A DNA stretch of 64,000 bases, from positions 326,973-390,972 of the forward strand of contig QEOQ01000221.1 of assembly GCA_010279815.1 (NCBI GenBank), in the 5' to 3' direction. Of this stretch, positions 12,589 through 23,400 are shown piece by piece; the first letter of the stretch is position 1, and the number at the start of each line of letters is the position of its first letter. Source of the DNA: Brachionus plicatilis (lineage: Eukaryota > Rotifera > Eurotatoria > Ploima > Brachionidae). A program made the position numbers and the translations under genes. The notes beneath the pieces were generated by a model that saw only the letters and a program-made list of their open reading frames with translations, ran no database searches and was not told where the DNA came from.

Positions 12589-14473
12589 ACTATTTTAAAG
12601 CTAGAAAGAAATTATTGAGTCTTTTCTAAGATCGTTTCTTTAAGTTTACTCAAAAGTTATAATATCAATTTAATTCATATTAGCCTTAATATTGTGCGCT
12701 TTTTATAAAAAATTTTCAAAAAAATTAATCAAATTAAATTCGCACTTTTTTTAATTAATTAACTACTAGGCAGTAGATTAATTTTAAATAATTCGTTAAT
12801 AAAACTCAGAAACTCCTCCCAACCTTGTATACAAATCTTATAACATGGCGAAGATTTTTACTCTAATACAACCATTAAAAAACAGCAAAGCATTTTTTAA
12901 AAATAGTTGTGAAAAATAGTTGTGAATAATTAGAAATAGAATATTTTAATCAAATCAAAAAATAAGAAATTTTCAAAATACGATTTGAGAATAATTAAAA
13001 TTTTTCAATTTGAATTTTATATAAAAACAAAAAAAAATATTTGAAAAAAATAAAAAGAAAACAATTAATGAAATATCTTTAAGTAATTAAATGAAAATTA
13101 AAGAAAATTTTTTTTACAACAAAAAAATAAATATTTTATTAAAGGAACAGAACTTAGAGTTTTTATAACATTTTTTTTCAATCCATTAGTCTATTCAATT
13201 TTTATAATTTTTTTATTTTTAAAATAAATATTATTTTTAAATCAATTTAATAATGAAGTGTTAATCGGTCTCTTGAGGCATGTACCTAGTTGCCCTCAAA
13301 GAACTAATTTTTAACTTCTTTATTAATTCTTATCTTTGTGAACTCATAAAACCTGTTATAGGTACATTTTTCGAATCATTGTTTTAAAAGGTATTTAAAT
13401 AAATTTTAATTTAATAAGTTTAAATTAAAAAAAAAAAATTTATCAAATATTTATTTAAACAAAAAAATTTCAATATCCTTGTTAGTATCAAAACAAAATT
13501 TTGAAAAAAATAATTAAGATCAAACTTTATATGAAATTTTGTGCTATAAACGCCTCAGTTTTTTTCTTGCAAGCACAAATGTTAAGTTTATTTTGTCAAC
13601 GCAATCAAATCGTTGAATTAAGTATTCCACAGACATAAACTTATGATGCTCATAAAACACAATAAACATAAAATATTATTTGCAAGCCAAGAATATCAAA
13701 AAAAGAGAACTAGAAAAAAGAGTAAACTATAGAATAGAAAAGCGTTTAGAATATCTGGAGGGGTGAGCCAAGAGCAGAAGAAGCGGGCATGCATAATTGA
13801 GTTCATAATAAGAAAAATACGCTTTAGCTCTCAGTGAATTCAGCAAGCAATCAAACCGAAGAGAAAAATTATATTATGATGGCCATATTTTCTTGCCATC
13901 ATATTGAAAAAAAATTAAGTGTTTTTTTTTCGTGCACAATCCGATTCAACTGGTTCTTAAAAAAAAAAAAGAAAGAAAGCGAAAACCTTAAGTTAGCTCA
14001 ACTAATTATGTTTCCAAATTTCGAACAACAAAAAAATAAAAACTAGTGTTCGAAAATTGTTCATATTGTCTTGGTGAAAAAAAAAAAAAATTATAATTTT
14101 CAATGCCTTAATTTTGCATAGAAATTATATACCTCTTTTTTGCATTTTTAAAATTTTGAATGTCGCAATCACAATTAACGCATCGGTCCAATTTCTCATT
14201 TATCATTACCTTCTTAAAGGTGATTCTGATTACGAATCGTTTTACCTAGTCTTACCTTGTTCTATTTTTAAAAAAAATTTTTTTTCTCAATCGTTTAATT
14301 AGCTACCTATGCTCTACCTTCTAATTAATTAGTCGACAGAGAAAAATTAATTATCTCACTTTTATCGATCCGGCTCAATTCCGGGACCCGCCTGCTTGCT
14401 TTCTTTAGTCATGTGACTTTGTTCTTTCAGATAAGTATAGACACTCAAAGTACACAGAGAGGATTGATAAGAA
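12589..14473. other. AT-rich intergenic region with SMARCC 5' flank
   Basis: No gene recognised from 12589 to about 14340; the short open frames here look like chance. From about 14340 the sequence becomes less AT-rich. A good splice acceptor (TTTGTTCTTTCAG|ATAAG, about 14430) precedes the SMARCC start, which suggests a 5' UTR intron or a trans-splicing site. Neither can be told apart from sequence alone. Confidence 0.5.
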
Positions 14474-17400
14474 ATGATGATAACTTCATCGACGAACTCG
14501 TCCACATCGTCCTCATTGTCGAATCAACTGAACCAAACAAACCAAATGCTCAACCAGCAATTTAACAAAAGCATCGACAACAATCTGATCAGCACATCGA
14601 CCACTCTGCAGCAGTTCGACACCATTCGAAAATGGCTGTCCAAGCACCACAAAAAAGTAGCTCATGGCCAAAATGAAAATGTAAATTTTTAAATGTTTGT
14701 TTTAGCTGTTCGAAAGTGAGCCGCCTTCCAACAAAGCATTGTCCCAATTTCTCTGCCAGTTCTTCCAGTTTCAAGAAGAGCTATTGGGAAAAAATTCAAA
14801 TTTAAACTCGCCGAGCGTCACCAGACTACCAGTAAGTTTTTTTTTTTTTTTTTTTTTTATCATTGCTTTTTATTTTTTTGTGTTTTAAAATTAATTTGAA
14901 ATTTTTTTTTATTTGTTTAATTTATAGTTTTTTGATATGAAGTAAATTTGAGAGTAGTATTTTTTTCTTATCGAGGTGAAATTTTAGACTGTTACCTCAT
15001 TTGACAAATAATTACTTTTAGGATAATTTTTTACCTATGAAAAAATTGAGGTCATTTCGTAAAAATAATAATTCTATTACCAACTTAATATTGGTAGAAT
15101 AATTTAATTGCAAATAAACTTTTGTTCATTTTGACATAATACCGAGCAAGTCGTTTGACATTTAAGAAAGGTTTTAAATTTTTTTGAAGCATAATTTTAA
15201 ATTTTTTCTCTACTCTCTACGATCTTTAAAATAAAATGAGCTTTTCAAATATTTTCTTTAATTCGAAATCAATATGCAAATGGAAAAATTGCTCGGTCCT
15301 TCTTAAATTAAGAATTTTTTAAAGTCCCAAAATAAAGTCAAGTCCGGACTTTTTATCTTTTTCTTAAGTCCGAGTTAAAGACTTTTAAATTTAAAAAAAA
15401 GTCCGAAAAACATAAATTTTTTGACGTTCCAGGTAGTTAATGTGGCGGCTTAGTTAAAGTCAAATTCACTAAAATTAAAGTCCAAGTAGCTGAAGAAATT
15501 CGAGACTATCTGTCATATAAAGGAAACAATAAACGCTTTAAAACTCCTTTTGATCATTTAATCTATAATACTTCTAACAATAACTAAATCATTTTTTTTT
15601 TAAATTGAATCTTTCTTTTGAATTTATAATTAAAATTCTAACATTTTTCTCGGAGCATGAAGGTTTAAACATAAATTCAAATAGGCTAACGCCATTCGGA
15701 AAAACTCTGGGGAAACCCAAATTTATTTATTAAATAAAAAAAAAAATAAAGTCTAAGTCCGGACTTTAAAAAAAAAAAGAAAAATGATACTTGGACTTGA
15801 CGTGAGACTTGTGACTTTTAAGCAACTCTGCTTAAATTTATTGGAAATCATGGCAATTTGAAGTTTGAGATCAGTTTTGGGTGCTCAAAATGATCAAATC
15901 AAACTTTAAATATTAAACAAATTATTTTTTCTTAATAGAAATAATGCAGAGATATATTTTTGAATTTAACATACCATGTCAAATAAAAAAATAATATCTG
16001 CAATATCAAAATGCACATTGCAGAGTGCACACCATCGAAATGATGATATTTTAAGTGGATAATTTTTTGCAGACTTTTGCAGATTTTACCTTTGGATTTA
16101 ACCAAGTATGTTAAAACCAAAAATTTACCTCTGAATTAATTCTATTAAAAAATTAAAATTTATTTTTTAGTTTTGGCTTGATTTGATCATTTTGAGCATC
16201 AAAAATTGATCATAAACTTCAACTAGCCGAAATCACGGCAAATTAATGATAACAAAAATTGTCTCTTTTGTAAGAGTATTTCTGCTCTTCCAACTCTTTG
16301 ATTGATATAAAAAATTTAGATAAAACCTAATTTAAAAAAAATTATCTTTGGTTTTAACAAAATGTTTAAAAAGAGTCTTAATTTTTGATTAATGATTTAA
16401 AAATAAATAACAAAAAAATTTATTTTGCAAATAATGAATTCACCATTTTAGACCATGTCGATCCACTTACATGTTAGTTTACTTTATATAAATCCTCACC
16501 TCAATGTCTTTATTTGATTTTCAAGATAAACAAACAAAGTTTCATTTTATTCTAATATTTTCGAGTTTAAGTGGAATTTTGATGAAGTCACTTGATTTCT
16601 GGCAATTAAAATTTTTTAAAAATATCTCGGACTTCTTTCAGAGAAATAAAGTGAATGAATCCGCTTTTAAAATATGCAGAACCAAGTTTGGGCTTTTGGA
16701 AAAAAAATTAAAGAGTTTTGTCATTTTGCTCCTAAATTCAAAATTCCTAAATGTTCCATTTCTAGAACCAAAAATTTCAAAAATTCTTACCAAAATTTTT
16801 TTTATCAGTGCAAAGTAAGCATTCTTATAATGAACATGAGCAAAATAAATTTTCAAAAATTCTAGTTTCAGTTTAATATAAGAAAGTGAAATCATGAAAT
16901 CAGAAAAATTTAGAGAAAATAATTTGGAAATAAAAATCAACTTTGATAAGACCAAAAGATCAGAAAATTAACAAAAATATTAATAAAAAATAATCTAGTC
17001 ATTTAAAACTGACCAGAAGCATTATTTAATATGCAAATTAACTTCCACAAGTTTAAGGCAAAGATACAAAATATTTAAAAAAAATTCAATTCAGTTTATG
17101 GTCAAAATTAATACTGCAATTATCGGCGATGGCAATCTTATACATTATATATTTTGCCGTTCCATGCTGTTAAGAGATTTTGTGAAATTCAGTACAAAAT
17201 AAAAGAAAATTAAATAGCTTTTTTTCTAAAAGTACAAAATTTGTTCCGTGATTGCGACATGGTTCAAAGTTGTATCAACTATCAAGGTCTGCTAATCTCT
17301 GCCAATTAACCAGAAATTTAATTTCAATATACAGTGAATTAGATATATCAGTATAAGAAATTTTTGCTTATAATAAACTAAACTTAAAGAAACAAAAACT

Positions 17401-20400
17401 TTTTCTAAACCATTAGCACTTATTTTTTTTTCATTTAAAAAATTCTCATAAAGAAAATTTATCGCATATAATAAATTGATTTTTGAAAAAAAATAACAAC
17501 AAGTTTGACATTTTTTTCATGTTAAAATTGTTGTTTATAAGAGAGTTGAACTTTTTGTGTTTATTATAAATTCGAACATCTTATAAATGACAAATAATAA
17601 AAAAAGCGGTGATAAAAATGATTAAACAAACAATCAAAGGACTGCTATAAATTTAGAAAAAAAGGATTCAAATTTTTAACTTTTAATTTATGCTTTCTAG
17701 ACCAAAAAATTCTTACAACCAAAAAAATGTTTCGCTTATACGAAATTATTTCTTGAGCAAATTTTAATTTCTAATATAAGGCTTTTACTGTATCTCTGCT
17801 TTGTCCATTTTACAGAGATTTTGAACATCATTAGCAAAGTTTGACATTTGATGCAACTTTAAACCATGTTGCATTCACGGTAATAATTTAGGAAAAAATA
17901 TTTTTCAATATTTTATCATTTTGTTCTATTCTTTCGTACTGAACTTCACAAAAAACAGTTTTGATCGCGGCCTCGAGAATATTTTACCGTTCCATGTAGT
18001 TTTGATCGCGGCCACTTAATTATTTTGCCGTTCCATGTAGTTTTTATCACGACCTCGAGAATATTTTGCCGTTCCATGTAGTTTTAATCACGTCCACTTA
18101 ATTATTTTGCCGTTCCATTTAGTTTTAATCACGTCCACTTAATTATTTTGCCGTTCCATTTAGTTTTAATCACGGCCTCGGGAATATTTTGCCGTTCCAT
18201 GTAGTTTTTAATCACGTCNNNNNNNNNNNNNNNNNNNNNNNNNNNNNNNNNNNNNNNNNNNNNNNNNNNNNNNNNNNNNNNNNNNNNNNNNNNNNNNNNN
18301 NNNNNNNNNNNNNNNNNNNNNNNNNNNNNNNNNNNNNNNNNNNNNNNNNNNNNNNNNNNNNNNNNNNNNNNNNNNNNNNNNNNNNNNNNNNNNNNNNNNN
18401 NNNNNNNNNNNNNNNNNNNNNNNNNNNNNNNNNNNNNNNNNNNNNNNTTTTGATAATCTTAAAATCTGTCAAGTCCAAAACTAGACTTGAGCATATTCGG
18501 CAAAAAATCTCAAATAGTCGAGTTATTCTGTCAAATCGAATCATGTCTCATCGAGAACAACCGGCTCCTCTTTCCCACCTGCTACTTCCGAGCCGATCTC
18601 TTCGAATCGCCGGAACAACAGCAGCTGCTGGAGCGGCTGCGCGACATCGTGCGCAAACACAAGGGCCAAATAGCAGAGCAAATGGAGGACGCGGACCACA
18701 TCATTTACCCGGCGGTCAGCGACGACATCGCCGACCCGACCAACAACAACGACCACTGGGTGCGGGTGGTGCGCAAACGGGGCAAAGAGGCCATTCTCGT
18801 TCACAAACTGTTCACGCCGGACTCCCACGACGAATGGCTGAGCGTGGACGCCGACGACGACCCGTCTCTAAACGACTCGAGCAGCAGCAGCGGCGCCGCC
18901 GGCGAAGTGTGGGAAATAAGCGCCAACTGGCTGCTGGACACCGATCTCTACAACGAGTGGATGAACCAGGAGGACTACGAAGTGGAGCCGGAGCAGTGTC
19001 AGCCGGGCCGCATCAGCCTCAAAAAGCCGACCAAAAACCGGCGCACCATGAGCGAGCTGGTCAAGCGGGCCAAGCCGGCGCCGCGCTCGCCGTCCCCCGC
19101 GCCCCCACAGCACAAAAAGCTGAAGCCAAACGCGACCCGCAAGCGCAAGCACGACGACGACAGCGACGAGCTGACCCGGCACTTGGACGCGCCGGCCGCC
19201 CTGCCCCACGTCCAAGAGGTACCCGTGCCCAAAAGCGCCAACGTCAAAAAAGAGACCGACTATCAGCCGTACCGCAACGGCACCCTAATCGACATGGACG
19301 AGGACCAGTCGCCTAGCAACGAGGAGAACAAGGATCCGAGCGGGGCGAGCGCGCCTACCGCCCCCGCCGGCTCCAATGTGCCGTTCACCAACACCACCAA
19401 CCATCTGGGCCTGAACGGTGACCAAGTAAAGGCGGAGGCGGCCAGCGAAGCGTGCGAACAAACCCATCACATCATAGTGCCCTCGTACTCGGCTTGGTTC
19501 GACTACGCCTGCATCCACCAGATTGAGCGGCGCGCCCTGCCTGAGTTCTTCAACCAGAAAAACAAGTCCAAGTCACCAGAGATCTACATCGGCTACAGAA
19601 ACTTTATGATCGACACGTACCGACTGAATCCGGGTGAGTACTTGTCGGCCACTGCTTGTCGCCGCAATTTGCCCGGCGATGTCTGTGCCATTATGAGGGT
19701 GCACGCTTTTTTGGAACAATGGGGTCTGATCAACTACCAAGTGGAGTACGAGGCCAGGGCCCAGCCTCTGGGACCTCCGTGCACCTCGCATTTCACCGTG
19801 TTGGCCGAGACGCCGTCCGGTCTCGCGCCCATCACTGCACCAAAGCCCACCACCTCACAGAGCTCCAAGTTAATCGAGTTCAAACGCAAAGAGCTCGGCC
19901 ACGGCAATGAGAGTGCCCCGTTGACCATGGACAATTTGGAAAGTGGACTGCATGTTAGCAAAGAGCAAAAGAGACCCAAGTCTAGTGTGATGCGCTCCAG
20001 CGAATGGTCCGACACCGAGCTGTTGATGCTGCTCGAAGCGCTCGAACTACACAAAGACGACTGGAACAAAGTGAGCGAACACGTGGCCTCCAGGACCCAG
20101 GAAGAGTGCATTATGAAATTTTTACAATTGCCAATTGAGGACGCGTTCTTGGAGGAGGGCGCCGCCGGGACCGGTCACTTGGGACCGTTGGCCTATCAGC
20201 CTATACCGTTTAGCCAAGCGGGCAATCCCATAATGTCCACGGTGGCGTTCTTGGCCTCGGTGGTCGATCCGAGGGTGGCCAGTGCGGCTGCCAAGGCCGC
20301 CATTGCCGAGTTCACCAAAATGAAGGATGAGGTGCCGCCGGCTACTCTTGACCAGCATGTGAACAGTGTGGTGCAGGCGAAAAAAGAGGGCAAGCCGCTC

Positions 20401-23400
20401 GACGCCAGCTACAATGTGGAGCAGACGGGCGTAGCGGTCTGCAAGCAGGACAAGGAGAACGAGGCGGACAAAGGGGACAAAGGGGACAAGGAGAGCATGG
20501 ACGTGGACCGGTGTGGAGCGAGGAGCGAGCAGGAAGAGGGCGGCGATGAGGAGAATAAAAGTGTAACCATGACAACCACTACCACCACCACCACGACCAC
20601 CACCACTGTGACCGCGTCTATTAGCGACGCCGAGCTGAAGAGCGCCGCGGCCGCTGCTCTGGCCGCCGCCGCTGTCAAGGCCAAACAATTGGCGCTAAAT
20701 GAAGAGAAAAAAATAAAGAGCACTGTGTCGCTGCTGGTCGAAACACAGCTCAAAAAGTTGGAGATCAAGCTGAAGCATTTCGAGGAGCTCGAGGCCATTA
20801 TGGACCGCGAGCGAGAAAATTTGGAGCTGCAGCGGCAACAGTTGATCCAGGAGAGGCAGCAGTTTCATTTGGAGCAGTTGAGAGCGGCCGAACAGCGACA
20901 GAGGAGCCAGGCGGCTCATCAGTTGATTACCGAGGGCAAATTGAACATTCCACAAGTAAATATCATACAGAGCTCGGCTAGTTCGTCTAGCTTGGCGTCG
21001 GCTTCGTCTGGCGTGCAGCCGCCGGTCGCTTCGCCAAGTCCGGCCCTCAATAGGCCGCCATCCGTGCACACTGACCAAAACAGATCTGGCACTCCGCAGA
21101 TTCAGCCGCCGCCACAGCCACAACAGTCTCAGATGCAGTCGCATCAGCAGATGCCACAGGGCATGCCCCACCAGGTTCAAATTCAAGCTCAGCAGCAGCA
21201 GGTGGCACCAATGGCCGCGCAGCAGATTCAAATGGCGCCTCAGCAGCAACAACAGGCTGTGACTCAAATGCCCCAGCAGCAAATGATGGCACAACAAATG
21301 CCTCAGCTGGCGCCGCCACAAATTATGCAACAGCAGCAACATGCCATGCCACAGCAGCAAATGCCACAAATGCAGCAGGAACAAGTGCAAAATGGTATGT
21401 AGATTTTTTTGTTTTTAATTTACTAATAGAACTATGCTTTCTTTAAAAAAAAAAAAAAATTAAAACACACTTTAAAATGTGTCCGCACTTTAACAATCCT
21501 TTTATCTTAGGCATTAAAAATATTGATGAATCGATTGATTTATTATTAGTTTTTTTTTGTTGTTTTTGTTGTTGTTTTTGATTTGTATCTTTAATTTGTA
21601 TTAGATGATTTTTTTTTTTGTTCTATTAACTGCTTTTAATTAGCAATCGCGTTTAAGAATTTTTGTTTAATGGACATCCCTGCACCAATAATCCAAATTT
21701 AACAATTGCCACCAAAGTTTTTTTGGCTAAAATAAAGTTGCTCCAAAAAAGCATCTCATTGGTGACATGATCATTTGAATTTATTTTAATTTAAGGTAAA
21801 AAAGGTTAAAAAATTGTTAGCAAAAAATATTTTATTAAACTACATATTTTAATTGTTATTTTTGGCTACTAATTAACCGGGCATATGTTGTAACAAACAC
21901 TGTAATGAAATCTTGAAGTTGATGGCTAATTCAAAAAGTTTATCTTTAGATATTAAAATAAATGTTTGATTTAATTTATGTTATGTAGATTTAAAAAAAA
22001 ATTTAAATAAGCATTTTCTCAATCGATTGTTAAAATTAATTTTTATGTTTAAAATGTATTCTTCTTCTTCAATCGAAAACTGGTTTGCAGCATTCGACGG
22101 CAAATTGGCAATGTGAAATTTTAGTACAAAAATTAAAAACTCTAAATTATTTTTTTAATTGTGCAAAAATGGTTCTGCAAACATTACAATATTGTACAAT
22201 TTTGTACAAAAGAATTCCAAGCTCTGCAAAAACTCTGCAAATTTCTGTATAATGCACACCATCAAAGAATACTTGATTAAACTATGCAATAAATTGCAGA
22301 GTTTTTGCAGAGCTTGGAATTCTTTTGAACAAAATTGTACAATATTGTACTTTTTGAAGAACCATTTTTGCACAATTAGAAAAAAAATTTAGAGTTTTTA
22401 ATTTTTGTACTATAATTTCACATTGCCGGCAAATTTAAGTTTCAGATCAAATTTTAAAATCAAAACGATCAATTAAAATTTTAGAACTTAATTAATCTAA
22501 TGATTTTGATATTTTTTAAAAAATAAATTCTAATCGTTACTTGACAAGTCATGTCTAATAATGGTCAATTATCAAATTAATATCAAAATGATTTATTTAA
22601 CAAAAAAAATCAATAATTTAAATAATTTAGGTTAAGTTAATTCACAATTTCAAATTTTTAACTTTTATATCCATTCATTCAAACTGAAATAATTTTATTC
22701 TTCCACTTAAATAAATCACAAATTTTAAAACAATAATTTTTTTTGTCTTTAAAACTAAGTTTTCATTAGAATCAATTAAAATATTAAAACCTATTAGAGT
22801 TCAAAGTTGCTTTAGAACAAATTCACATTTTCTCTATTATCAAAAAAATATTACAATTTTGATACTTTGATCTTGGTCTCAAACTTCTATTTGTCCATTC
22901 GGCGACTTTTTCTTCCAAGTAGACGATCCATCGCCAGTTTCTACTTTAGCTCATTTTGCGGCTTTGTGAAGTTCAATTCAAAAGAACAAAACAAAGTGTA
23001 AAAATAATTTTGCAAAGTATTAAATTAATTTTGCAGAAAAATTTACACACTTATAGTAAAAAAGTTTTTTAAAATTAAATTTTTGCCTTTGCTATTGGTT
23101 CAAAAATTTACTATAACACAACTTTGTACAAACTATTTCTTAGCTCTGCAAAAAATCTGCAATTTATTGTATATTTGAACAGAATATCTTTTGATGGTGT
23201 GCATTTTACAGAAAATTGCAGAGTTTTTGCATAGATAAGAATTGGTTTGTACAGAACCATTTTTGCAAAATTAGAAAAAAAAATGATAACGTTCTTACTT
23301 TTTGTACTGGAATTTTTGTAATAAAATTTCAAATTGCAGTAAAGGTTTATTTGCATTTTGTAGAGATACTATGGCAGCATTTTTTTTAATTTGATGCCTC

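Noticed and set aside
13834..14302. Two short frames upstream of SMARCC
   Set aside because: Homopolymer-rich, no motif; likely upstream flank or 5' UTR intron.
16504..16955. Overlapping frames of 104-105 codons on both strands in SMARCC intron 2
   Set aside because: Low-complexity Phe/Lys/Ile composition, no splice context, no recognisable domain.
17950..18218. CRISPR-like direct repeats
   Set aside because: Contiguous 41-bp units without unique spacers in a eukaryotic intron; a minisatellite.
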